In this document: positions 17,122-26,100 of the stretch, in pieces | How positions within the stretch are numbered: the first letter of the stretch is position 1 | Layout: the number at the start of each line of letters is the position of its first letter | Source of the DNA: Bacteroidota bacterium | GTDB lineage: Bacteria; Bacteroidota; Bacteroidia; AKYH767-A; OLB10 | Assembly: GCA_016709725.1 (NCBI GenBank) | Contig: JADJMG010000008.1 | Location: forward strand, 62,001-126,000 | DNA: 64,000 nucleotides | Reading direction: 5' to 3' | Notes under the pieces: model-generated | Told to the model about the DNA's origin: nothing | The model's database searches: none | The model's input: only the letters and a program-made list of their open reading frames with translations | Program-made: the position numbers and the translations under genes

Positions 17122-17988
17122 TTATTCAAAGTGGTATTCTTTTCTCATCAGCTCTAATATCCGCTGTGCGCGTTTAGCTCTTTCTTTACAAGCCTCTTGT
17201 TGTAGTTTACGTGCCCCATAATAGTATTGGGCATTTGTCAGAAACATATTAATTTCCTGTTCGTTGTTTGTAATCAATTTTAATGAATCAATATTGGGCT
17301 CTTGTTTGGTTTTGAAGATTTGAAATAATACTTGTGCATCAAAAACTTTTCCAGCTCCATACATGTATTCTGTAATCCTGTCTTTGATAATGTTGTTTTG
17401 CAAGTCAATTGCTTGTAATGAAAAATAATAAGCTGAAATGCTATCCGCCACTTGCTGATTTCTTATTAACCGCAAAAGTCCAGAGTGTTTCATTTGCTCG
17501 AAGGTGCGCGAATTATAACTAAGGAAATTTTTCACGTTCATTGTAGCTGCTCTTTCCAAAAAGTAAATTCTGTTAAGATGCTTATCTCTGTCGGGACTTT
17601 TCATCAGCATCATCAGAGAATCTATATTGGAAAAATATTTAAAAGAAATGCTGTCGTATTCATTAAAATGGTTTACGTCATCTTCTAAATCTTCGAATAG
17701 GTTCTTTAGGTAAACCTCTTCACGGTCTCTCTCAATTTTATGCTCCAACTGGTATTCTGCTAAAAATCCGCAAAACACAGCCAGGAATAGCATTAAAAAT
17801 TCCCAGAAATAACTCTTCCAATTTTTCTTTCCGTTGTGATGGGCGTGATGATGTACTTCCATATTTTCTGTTTCCTGATTTGGGTGAATTCCTTCCGGAT
17901 CTTTATTAGTAAGAGTTTCGTTAGATGTATTTTCAGAATGAGGGTTTGTCGATCTTTCTAAATGTTTTACTTCTATAGTTTCAATCAT
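17122..17988 (-). CDS. Single-pass membrane protein with His-rich N-terminus, function unknown
   Basis: 288 residues. The first 45 are polar, followed by a His cluster (EVHHHAHH, residues 44-51) and one membrane segment (FWEFLMLFLAVFCGFLAEY, about 61-79). The remaining 210 residues are helical and charged (EREEVYLKNLFEDLEDDVNHF). The arrangement HHHAH, KNWKSYFWEF, FLAVFCGFLAE recurs in a group of unnamed Bacteroidota proteins related to DUF6090. I cannot assign a function. The translation start could instead be Met43, just before the His cluster. Confidence 0.62.
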   Translation of the reverse strand: MIETIEVKHLERSTNPHSENTSNETLTNKDPEGIHPNQETENMEVHHHAHHNGKKNWKSYFWEFLMLFLAVFCGFLAEYQLEHKIERDREEVYLKNLFEDLEDDVNHFNEYDSISFKYFSNIDSLMMLMKSPDRDKHLNRIYFLERAATMNVKNFLSYNSRTFEQMKHSGLLRLIRNQQVADSISAYYFSLQAIDLQNNIIKDRITEYMYGAGKVFDAQVLFQIFKTKQEPNIDSLKLITNNEQEINMFLTNAQYYYGARKLQQEACKERAKRAQRILELMRKEYHFE

Positions 17989-18185
17989 CTATTAAAAGGT
18001 CAAATTAAAGAGTTTGCTTTCGCATGACGATGACGTTTTGGAGCTTTGAGTTCTGGCGAGATCAATGTGTGATTACTATTTAGTCTGAGATATTAAATTT
18101 ACCAATTAAATTCTATGCGCCAAAATGCACGCCTCCCCGCGGTGTCATGAACAAAGGACCCGCTATGTGTAGGCTTTTTTCCTTA

Positions 18186-18755
18186 CTAGATATTCTCACT
18201 TTGCTCCAATTGTAATTTTTTAATTGCTTCCAATTCTTCTTCTGAAACGACCCAAGTATTTGACCACCTGTCATGCCAACCGTTGCTATAATTGTACTTG
18301 TCACCGGTGCATGTGAATGGTTCAAATGGAACTATTCTTATTAGTGACCTTAAAATAATTGTTCTTAAGTCTGGTTTGTTTCCATATTCGTCTATTACAA
18401 TTGATTTTGTAAGATATTTGCCAGGTGTTTTCTGCCATTTATTTTCACAGATAGCATAAAGTGTTGGATACAAAAGCAAAATAATAATTGAATTAAATAA
18501 ACCAATTGTCAAGTTTAATGCAACATTAAAATTCGACAAATTAATTAACATTTGGAAAGAGTATTCTACAATGTAGATTATAATTTGAAAGGCAATCAAA
18601 TCAATTATAAAATGACCAAATCGTGGTCCAGGTGTAATGCTTTTACGGGTCTTTTAGCAATATATTCTTCTGTGTCTCTTTCTCGGTTTCCATATGCATC
18701 TAATAGATGAATAGTACGCCACCTAGTCTCTGTAAGCTCTGTAATTTTTTTTCAT
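18186..18755 (-). CDS. RDD family membrane protein (two frame breaks)
   Basis: Reconstructed as 189 residues from the ATG at 18755. Frame breaks lie in an A8 tract (T run 18745-18752, one base too many) and an A4 tract (T run 18641-18644, one base too few). Repairing them gives MKKITELTETRWRTIHLLDA, a middle VKSITPGPRFGHFIIDLIAFQ with the Arg and Asp that define the RDD domain, and an intact C-terminal half (KTPGKYLTKSIVIDEYG, then LRSLIRIVPFEPF). RDD proteins are small three- or four-helix membrane proteins, some implicated in ion transport. The intact stretch alone covers 18186-18599. Confidence 0.7.
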
Positions 18756-19047
18756 AGTTTTGGATAAAACTTTTTAACTTTATTTCTTGAAAAAAAGATT
18801 TGCATATACTTTACTATTATTCAGATGTTCTATTTTCCAATAAAGCTTACACATTACGTTTTGACGGTTGGCGAAGAAGCGGATTCCGAAGTACTAAGTT
18901 AAATCTTTTCCCTGAACTCATTTCGAAGCTATAAATTTATTTATCATATGAAACCGTCTTTTTGCCAACCATGTGTTAGTTATAGGTTTTCGTCTTTAGC
19001 GTTGAAATAAATATTAGAATGAGATCTATATTTTATAAAAATATACA

Positions 19048-19055
19048 TAAATTTG
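19048..19055 (+). promoter_or_regulatory. Possible -7 promoter box upstream of the 19062 gene
   Basis: TAAATTTG fits TAnnTTTG and ends 6 bases before the ATG at 19062, implying a very short leader. The surrounding 18756-19061 gap between divergent genes is AT-rich and shows no other feature I can support. Confidence 0.35.
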
Positions 19056-19061
19056 TAAAAG

Positions 19062-19964
19062 ATGAGTAAGGCAAAAATAATCGGAAACGATTTTAAAATA
19101 AAGTTTGACGGTCAACAGCACCAAGTTGATGCAAACGTTCTTGTCAGTAGTCTAATACATACAACTACTATTGTTCAAGAAGTAAATAAATACTTGAATA
19201 GTGGTAAGAAGATTGAAATAAAAGTCAAAGCACTTGAAAAAGGTAGTTTTCTTTGTCATATTGAACTTGTTGAAACTACTATAGATTCTTTAAAGAATTT
19301 ACTTACAAAGGATAATATCGAGGTCGGCGCTGCCATCGTTACAACAGTTGTCGGAATAATTGAGTTAAAGAAGTTTTTAAAAGGGAAGAAAGCAAAAGAA
19401 GTTCAAAAGCAAGGAGATAGAACTAAAATTATAAACAAAGATGGTAATGTCTTAATTATTGAGAACGCAACCTTTAATATTTATGAGCATAGTCCTGTTG
19501 TAAAAGATGCTTTAGCTCAAAATTTTGATGCCTTAAATAACGACCCTGCAATTACTGGGTTTGAGATTACTGATAAAAATGAAAACGCCTTAGTTAGAGT
19601 CGATAAAAGTGAGTTTGTTGAATTATCTCAGAAGTCCGAAGAAGTTGAAGAAGGGGAGAGGAAAATTGTCGAGGCGGCAACTGTTAATGTTGTACGAGTT
19701 TCATTTGAGGAAAGTTTAAAGTGGGATTTTTATTACAGAGGAATTAAAATTTCAGCAAAAATAGCAGACCCATCATTTTATGAGTTAATTGATAAAGGTG
19801 AAGCATTTGCAAAAGGAGATGTTTTAGAAGTCGAATTACAGATACACCAAAAATTTGATGAAAGTGTCAATACATTTGTAACGAAATCCTACACAGTAAA
19901 TAAAATTGTCAGACACTTATCAAGAAACGAACAACAAAAAATAAATTTCAAGCCAGAAGAATAG
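19062..19964 (+). CDS. Protein of unknown function (300 aa) with central hydrophobic segment
   Basis: No signal peptide. Three parts are visible: an N-terminal alpha/beta region (residues 1-80, including EIKVKALEKGSFLCHIELVE), a hydrophobic segment of one short helix followed by lysines (GAAIVTTVVGIIELKKFLKG, about 89-108), and a C-terminal beta-rich domain (180-300, with WDFYYRGIKISAKIADPSFYELIDKGEAFAKGD). I recall similar unnamed proteins from accessory regions of diverse bacteria, but cannot name a family. It stands alone between an RDD gene and a DUF6624 gene. The real gene is supported by clean codon structure, a -7 box and low GC. Confidence 0.7.
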   Translation: MSKAKIIGNDFKIKFDGQQHQVDANVLVSSLIHTTTIVQEVNKYLNSGKKIEIKVKALEKGSFLCHIELVETTIDSLKNLLTKDNIEVGAAIVTTVVGIIELKKFLKGKKAKEVQKQGDRTKIINKDGNVLIIENATFNIYEHSPVVKDALAQNFDALNNDPAITGFEITDKNENALVRVDKSEFVELSQKSEEVEEGERKIVEAATVNVVRVSFEESLKWDFYYRGIKISAKIADPSFYELIDKGEAFAKGDVLEVELQIHQKFDESVNTFVTKSYTVNKIVRHLSRNEQQKINFKPEE

Positions 19965-20004
19965 TTAAACAAAAATTTATTTTGTTCGATTTTGCATTTG
20001 AAAA

Positions 20005-20574
20005 TCATTCCTTCGGCACTGAATATTCCATCCCGAAAAGTTTAGCATATTCTTCCAGCGTAGACATTCCAATTTTTGCGCGACGGACATTTACATTTTT
20101 TTCGTCTTCGATAGGGTAGAATTCAGGGGCGCCTGTGTCTTTATTGAAGACAACCTGACTCCCATAAATTTGTTTTCTTTCTTGTCGCATCAAGATACGA
20201 TCTTGCATTAAGGCTACGTTGCTAAATTTTGATTCGCCTATTTCTGCTGATTTTTGAAGTAAAGGAAAATACATTAACTGCGTTTCTAAATTAGCGTGTT
20301 GGATGACTAAAAACAAGGCACTATTCGCCTTTTCTCCAATCATGCTTCTGCCCATCCATCCGTATTTGTCCAGTAACATTTTTACTTGAACTAAATTGCA
20401 GCTGTCGATGTATTGCATAAAGGCAGCAGAATCGGCGCCCGTACGTGTTTTTTGATCACGCTCATAAATGGCATGTAATTCAGTTTGGATGGCTAAGGTG
20501 TCGATGGGAGTTTGTGCTGAAGAATTCTTCCAACAAAAAAGGCTTAGTACGAAGATTAATTTTATCTTTTTCAT
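20005..20574 (-). CDS. DUF6624-like secreted protein
   Basis: 189 residues with a signal peptide (KLIFVLSLFCWKNSSAQ, 1-21). The conserved run of this family is present: MGRSMIGEKANSALFLVIQHAN, LETQLMYFPLLQKSAE, ALMQDRILMRQERKQIYGSQ and FYPIEDEKNVNVRRAKIG. The function of the family is not known to me; it is widespread in Bacteroidota. It is followed 41 bases downstream, on its own 5' side, by a small barrel-like gene of the same direction. Confidence 0.68.
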   Translation of the reverse strand: MKKIKLIFVLSLFCWKNSSAQTPIDTLAIQTELHAIYERDQKTRTGADSAAFMQYIDSCNLVQVKMLLDKYGWMGRSMIGEKANSALFLVIQHANLETQLMYFPLLQKSAEIGESKFSNVALMQDRILMRQERKQIYGSQVVFNKDTGAPEFYPIEDEKNVNVRRAKIGMSTLEEYAKLFGMEYSVPKE

Positions 20575-20615
20575 TGCATCCTATTTGATTAATTCATCCT
20601 ATTTATTCAATAAAC

Positions 20616-21203
20616 TCATCTAAACCGATACTGAAATCCCATATTTAAAAGGGGTACAAATTGGTCGATGATTAAGAAAAATCCATTCGCCGACCCGATC
20701 CCCGCTCCCAATTGAACTTCGAAATTTTTTACTGCTTTAATCTTCACACCAAAACCCGCAGTATTTTCAATGACCAAGCGTTTATGCTTTGCTGTATATG
20801 CAAGTGCGTGTTCAATAGTATAAACTTCATACCCGTAAAAGTAAGTTTGAAAAAAGGGTACTACTGGACCTTTCACTTGATTATAAGTATACATATATCC
20901 AAACATGGCACCTCCACTTTCTTGCTCTAAAGGAGAAACTGAATATACTAATGTATTACTCCTAATTTGCGTTAAGCACGGACCCATTATAAATGCGCTG
21001 TTTTTGTAAGTAAAAACTACCGCTGGTGTACTATGAACATTAGGATAGTTGTAATGATAACTTACATGTAATCCAATCCCCATTTTTTTTGAAACAGTAG
21101 CAGAATCATTTATTGTATCATCGCCATTAAAATTTGGACATGCTATCGCAGGTATACTAAGTAAAAACAGGAAGAAAATAATAATTCCTTTAATCATATC
21201 CAT
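20616..21203 (-). CDS. Probable small outer-membrane barrel protein
   Basis: 195 residues with a signal peptide (IIFFLFLLSIPAIAC). Its cysteine directly after IPAIA could make it a lipoprotein. The rest alternates polar and hydrophobic residues with glycine turns (GIGLHVSYHYNY, GVKIKAVKNFEVQLGAGIGSANG) and ends in an aromatic strand, FQYRFR, as outer-membrane beta-barrels do. No specific family recognised. Its 3' end lies 41 bases from the start of the DUF6624-like gene, so the two may be co-transcribed. Confidence 0.62.
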   Translation of the reverse strand: MDMIKGIIIFFLFLLSIPAIACPNFNGDDTINDSATVSKKMGIGLHVSYHYNYPNVHSTPAVVFTYKNSAFIMGPCLTQIRSNTLVYSVSPLEQESGGAMFGYMYTYNQVKGPVVPFFQTYFYGYEVYTIEHALAYTAKHKRLVIENTAGFGVKIKAVKNFEVQLGAGIGSANGFFLIIDQFVPLLNMGFQYRFR

Positions 21204-21227
21204 TCAAGAAAGGAATAAGTTTACAAC

Positions 21228-23537
21228 TTACGTCTTCGCAGTCCGACTATCCGCTTTAGCATCCGATTTGATACTAGCATTATATTCCGCTTCTCTCGAC
21301 TGCGCATCCACCACGGCAATGGTTACCATGTTTACAATTTCACGGACAGTGGAACCGAGTTGTAAAATATGTACTGGCTTTTTCAAACCGAGAATGATAG
21401 GTCCAATGGCTTCAGCGCCTCCACGGGTTTGCATCAATTTGTATGCAATATTCCCAGCATCTAAACTTGGAAAGATAAGCGTGTTGGCTCCCTGCTCCGC
21501 TAAATCGCTAAATGGATAATTGTCTTTTAACATCTGCGGATTAAAAGCAATATTTGCTTGGATTTCTCCATCCACTAATAAGTCGGGATACTTAGCATGT
21601 AAAATTTCTACAGCTCTGCGCATCTTCAATGCACTTTCGGTATTAGACGATCCAAAATTGGAATAGGATAATAATGCAATGCGTGGCTTAATATTAAATT
21701 GTCGTACAGCCCTCGCCGTTAGTAATGTGATTTCTACAATGTCTTCGGAAGTAGGATCGATGTTGATGGTGGTATCCGCAAAGAAAATAGGGCCATCCTT
21801 CGTAATCAAAATATACATCCCCGCCACTTTCCCCACATGCGCTTCGGTACCAATGATACGAAGAGCCGGTTTAATGGTATCCACATAATTACGAGTAAGA
21901 CCAGAAATAAGCGCATCGGCCTGTCCGGTTTCCACCATCATAGCGCCATAGTAATTTCGCTCTTGCATCATCTTCTTCGCTTCATACATCGTGAAACCAC
22001 GACGCATTCTCTTCTCGAAAAATAATTTCCCAAACTCTTCTAAGGTCTGACTCTCTTCGCGGGGATCAATAATTTGAATATTGTCTAATCGCAATTGATG
22101 CTCGTCGATGAGCGCTTGAATTTTCTTTTTGTTACCAAGTAAAATAGGTTGAGCAATTCCTTCCTCTTTTACAATTTGTGCCGTCTTTAAAATTTTGTAC
22201 GTATCCGCATCTGCAAAAACCACACGCTTTGGATTCTGTTTCGCTTTGTTGGTAATAACACGAATTAATTTATTGTCGAGACCTAAACGTTTCTTCAAAT
22301 CGTTCTCATACTTTTCCCAATCGGTGATGGGCTTTTGCGCTACACCGGATTCGATGGCCGCACGTGCCACTGCAGGAGCAACAGTATGTATTAAACGCGG
22401 ATCTAAGGGCTTAGGAATGATATAATCTTTTCCGAAACTAATATTCTTTTTGTTGTACGCTAAGTTCACCAATTCAGGAACGGGCTCTTTCGCCAACTGA
22501 GCGATGGCATGCACCGCAGCCAACTTCATCGTTTCATTTATTTGTGTGGCACGCACATCCAAAGCCCCTCTGAAGATGAAAGGAAAACCAATTACATTAT
22601 TCACTTGGTTAGGATAATCGCTGCGACCTGTGGCCATGATGATGTCAGGACGAGCAGCAATGGCATCGTCGTACATAATTTCTGGATCTGGATTCGCCAT
22701 CGCAAAAACGATTGGATCAGCAGCCATACTTCGCAAATGATTTCCGTTGATGATATTTCCCTTTGACAAACCAATAAACACATCTGCATTCACAAACGCC
22801 TCCTCAAGGGTATTTATATTTCGATGTGTAGCAAAACGAATTTTGTGTACATCTAAATTATCACGGTCGTGACGAATCACGCCTGTGCTGTCGAGCATAA
22901 TAATATTCTCGAGCTTAGCGCCTAATGAAACAAACAACGATGTACACGAAATAGCAGAAGCACCTGCACCGTTCACTACAATTTGTACTTCTTCAATTTT
23001 CTTTCCTGAAATTTCAAGTGCGTTGATCAATGCAGCTCCCGAAATGATTGCCGTTCCATGTTGATCATCGTGCATCACGGGAATTTTCAGCTCCTCTTTT
23101 AGTCGACGCTCAATTTCAAAACACTCAGGCGCTTTAATATCTTCCAAATTAATTCCACCAAAAGTGGGTGAAATCGCTTTTACTGTTTTTACAAAATCAT
23201 CTACATTGGTTTGATCAATTTCAATGTCGAACACATCGATGTCAGCAAAAATTTTGAAGAGTAATCCTTTTCCTTCCATCACAGGCTTCGAAGCTTCGGG
23301 ACCAATATTTCCTAGACCTAATACTGCGGTTCCATTCGAAATAACGGCTACTAAATTTCCTTTTGCTGTATATTTATAAACGTCTTCTGGATTCTTTTCA
23401 ATCTCCAAACAAGGCTCTGCAACGCCGGGGGAATAGGCTAATGCTAAATCGCGCTGAGTGCTGTAGGGTTTACTTGGAATAACTTCAATCTTCCCTGGTC
23501 GACCTGACGAATGATAATCTAATGCTTCTTGATTCAT
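21228..23537 (-). CDS. maeB: NADP-dependent malic enzyme with C-terminal phosphate acetyltransferase-like domain
   Basis: 769 residues, the normal length of MaeB-type malic enzymes. The enzyme decarboxylates malate to pyruvate with NADP. The malic domain (about 1-420) shows LALAYSPGVAEPCLEI, GLGNIGPEASKPVMEGKG, the metal-binding ED in NLEDIKAPECFEIE, and HDDQHGTAI. The NADP-binding fold starts near QIVVNGAGASAISC. Residues about 430-750 are the phosphotransacetylase-like domain (RVVFADADTYKILKTAQ, SYSNFGSS, GEIQANIAFN, NTLIFPSLDAGNIAYK), usually catalytically silent and used for acetyl-CoA sensing in related enzymes. In Flavobacteriia this gene often sits next to ruvA; here about 9 kb separates them. 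Confidence 0.96.
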   Translation of the reverse strand: MNQEALDYHSSGRPGKIEVIPSKPYSTQRDLALAYSPGVAEPCLEIEKNPEDVYKYTAKGNLVAVISNGTAVLGLGNIGPEASKPVMEGKGLLFKIFADIDVFDIEIDQTNVDDFVKTVKAISPTFGGINLEDIKAPECFEIERRLKEELKIPVMHDDQHGTAIISGAALINALEISGKKIEEVQIVVNGAGASAISCTSLFVSLGAKLENIIMLDSTGVIRHDRDNLDVHKIRFATHRNINTLEEAFVNADVFIGLSKGNIINGNHLRSMAADPIVFAMANPDPEIMYDDAIAARPDIIMATGRSDYPNQVNNVIGFPFIFRGALDVRATQINETMKLAAVHAIAQLAKEPVPELVNLAYNKKNISFGKDYIIPKPLDPRLIHTVAPAVARAAIESGVAQKPITDWEKYENDLKKRLGLDNKLIRVITNKAKQNPKRVVFADADTYKILKTAQIVKEEGIAQPILLGNKKKIQALIDEHQLRLDNIQIIDPREESQTLEEFGKLFFEKRMRRGFTMYEAKKMMQERNYYGAMMVETGQADALISGLTRNYVDTIKPALRIIGTEAHVGKVAGMYILITKDGPIFFADTTINIDPTSEDIVEITLLTARAVRQFNIKPRIALLSYSNFGSSNTESALKMRRAVEILHAKYPDLLVDGEIQANIAFNPQMLKDNYPFSDLAEQGANTLIFPSLDAGNIAYKLMQTRGGAEAIGPIILGLKKPVHILQLGSTVREIVNMVTIAVVDAQSREAEYNASIKSDAKADSRTAKT

Positions 23538-23654
23538 TGCTTTATTTTAACGATTTAAACTCTCTGAAATTATGTTGGTCGCATTACTTACGCTTCACAT
23601 AAATCAATCCTTGTACACTAACTAAAATCAAAAAATAAAAATTCCTATAAAATA

Positions 23655-23676
23655 GAAAAGGGACAAACGTCCCTCT
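23655..23676 (-). terminator. Rho-independent terminator of the 23699 gene
   Basis: On the minus strand AGGGAC-GTTT-GTCCCT is followed by a T-rich run. It begins about 23 bases after the stop codon of the T9SS cargo gene. Confidence 0.7.
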
Positions 23677-23698
23677 TCTAATCAATTATTTTAAGTGA

Positions 23699-24427
23699 TT
23701 AACGGTGATTCACCACTAAACGACTTGTATCTTTCACTTTTCCGTTAGAAATATAAGAAACCATATACATTCCTGCTTTCAAATCGGATGTTGTTAAAAC
23801 CAATGCTCCTGATTTTCCAGGGATGTCCATTGACTTCACTTTTGTTCCCAACATATTAAATACAATTAAGCGATCAGAATTATCTGCTGACTTTAAATTG
23901 TAATTATAAACAGTAAAAGCATCAGCAGGATTTTGCAAAGGCTTTGACAAACCAAATGCTTCATCATTTTCTCCAAGAGAAGTTGTGATATCCCAAGCTA
24001 AATCAACACCTACGGAATCAGAAATATTATCAGTATCAAAAATTCGATAGTGAATGGATGCAGGTCCATAAACTCCAGTAGGGTTTAAAGTTGCTTTAAA
24101 TGAATTATCGATTGAGTTTGCTAAGATCGTATCTTGACCATTTGACATGGCTGTTCCCGGAGGGTAACATAACCCCGTAGTTGCGCCGTAGCAGAAAAAC
24201 TCAAATTGCCCAGACTGGATATAATTAATAATTCTTTCAATACGTACTTTCTTAAGAGTGTTTGAAGTGTTGGAAATAGCTACATAAGCGTCAATAGGCA
24301 ACCAAGGATCAGAACTCACTGATACTGGAGTGACGTTACTTAAAGTAAAAGTTTGTGCAACGGCACTACTTAAACTTCCCAACACAACTGCTGATAATAA
24401 GACAAGAGTAAATTTTTTCATACGCAT
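23699..24427 (-). CDS. Secreted protein with T9SS type A-like sorting domain
   Basis: 242 residues. A signal peptide (FTLVLLSAVVLGSLSSAVAQ) precedes a beta-rich domain of about 120 residues with two cysteines (FFCYGATTGLCYPPG). Residues about 165-242 resemble a type A sorting domain (ADNSDRLIVFNMLGTKVKS, AGMYMVSYISNGK, RLVVNHR). Expected to be exported by the type IX system and anchored or released at the surface. No enzyme motif is visible. Confidence 0.78.
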   Translation of the reverse strand: MRMKKFTLVLLSAVVLGSLSSAVAQTFTLSNVTPVSVSSDPWLPIDAYVAISNTSNTLKKVRIERIINYIQSGQFEFFCYGATTGLCYPPGTAMSNGQDTILANSIDNSFKATLNPTGVYGPASIHYRIFDTDNISDSVGVDLAWDITTSLGENDEAFGLSKPLQNPADAFTVYNYNLKSADNSDRLIVFNMLGTKVKSMDIPGKSGALVLTTSDLKAGMYMVSYISNGKVKDTSRLVVNHR

Positions 24428-24518
24428 TTTATATTATTTGCTTTGGAGGGTTAAAGATAATAAAATCTTCTCAATACCTAGCAATACCCATCTTGAATTC
24501 TGACAATTAGATTGCAAA

Positions 24519-25957
24519 TTAATTCATTTTATACACTTTAGATGTTTCTTGGCCTCTTTCACCCTTGGCGTTTAAAAAGTACATTCCATCAGACAACCTA
24601 CTGATATCAAGAACTTTAAAATAATTTTTATCGCCATCTTCATGAAAAAGCAGTTGCCCAGCAACATCAAACAAATTCCATGATTTCACCAAAAAATTGG
24701 TTTTTACAGCAAATTGTCCATGGGTAGGGTTTGGATGCACGACCATTTCATCTTCAGGAAAACTTCCATTTTCAGGCATAGCAGTAAGTCCAGCTTCATC
24801 GATATGTAACAAGTAAAAATCTTCATCTGCATTGGTTCGTCTTCCAGCCACATAATATCCTCCACCTAAGGCAGTTGTTATACTATATCCTATATCGATT
24901 CCATTGCCACCATACTCTTTCACAAACTGTAAATTTCCTAAAGAATCTGTGCGTATCACTGCCAAATTCAGGGGTTGGGTTCCATTCGAAAAGCTATTTG
25001 AATAGCCGCATCCAATTAAATCGCCATTGGGGTTTCAATCACATCAAAAAGAGCATCGGTGCCAGTACCTCCAAATACTTTTTCTCTCAAAAAACCACCC
25101 ATCTCATCAAACATATAAAAGAAGAAGTCGAAAAGTGAAAAGGTTGCAATTTCTGTTTCGCCATAAACCACATTCACTCCTGAACTTGTTTGCATCAGGC
25201 CTTGACATCCATTCTGAAAAAGGTCACCATGAACGTTTGCAAAATTCACTGTACCGGAATTATTCACTCCCAAAAGTTGAACATCATACCCTCCATTTCC
25301 ACTACTTTTTGTATCAGATGATAACACATAATTTCGATTTGAAGATTCAATGATCTTCATTCCATAATCGTTATCCACGGCGGCATACGCGGTATCCCAA
25401 ACTTTGTCACCATTGGCATCTAGTTTTAAAACATAGACATCATTCGTACCCCAAGCATCCGTAGTTGAACCACAAAGAATATACATGCCATCGCTTGTTT
25501 TCTCCACATACTTGCAACTTTGGTTTCCGGGTCCGCCATAATTTTTTCGCCACAATTCTAGTCCCGCACTATCCACCTTAATCACTAAAATTTCTTGTTC
25601 CAATGGACCCGTCGTTGCCGTTAATCCAAGCAATATCAAATCAAAAGAATCGGCCAAATTCATGTAAAGTCCAAAATCAACATCGGGCGTACCGTAGTAC
25701 TTTGTCCAAAGGAAATCACCTTGAGGGCTCAACTTAGAAAGAGCGAAATCCTCCCCCTGAGTACTTGTATTTGATGAATAACCAAACAGATAGACACAGC
25801 TATCGGGATTTTGTTTAACGGCAAAAGCGATATCCACTCCCGTTTGTCCATACGATTTTTCAAAAAAAGGAACTTGTGAAAATGAAGAATTAAAACCAAT
25901 CAACAAAAAAATCAATGGAAAGAGGTGGAAATGCTTTTGGAATGCAATCTTTTTCAT
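24519..25957 (-). CDS. Secreted repeat protein with T9SS type A sorting domain (one frame break)
   Basis: Reconstructed as 479 residues. After a signal peptide (FPLIFLLIGFNSSFSQ) come about seven blade-like repeats of the kind GTDALFDVIETPNGD, DGMYILCGSTTD and GGYYVAGRRTNADEDFYLL, each of some 45-50 residues, as in delta-60/SBBP-type beta-propellers. The frame breaks in a C4 tract (G run 25029-25032). A fifth C restores ETPNGDLIGCGYSNSFSNGT and joins the two parts, which read separately as 25016-25957 and 24519-24965. The C-terminus (MVVHPNPTHGQF, DGMYFLNAKG, SKVYKMN) is a type A sorting domain. Confidence 0.8.
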
Positions 25958-26100
25958 AATATTGTATTATTATTATAAGAATTGTAATTATTCGTAGTGC
26001 TCTTTGTAAAAAGCAATAATTCAATAATTAATTCCTTACTTTTATTCATTCAAAAAAAAACTAATTCTCAAAATTAACTAAAACATATTAAAACCAAACA

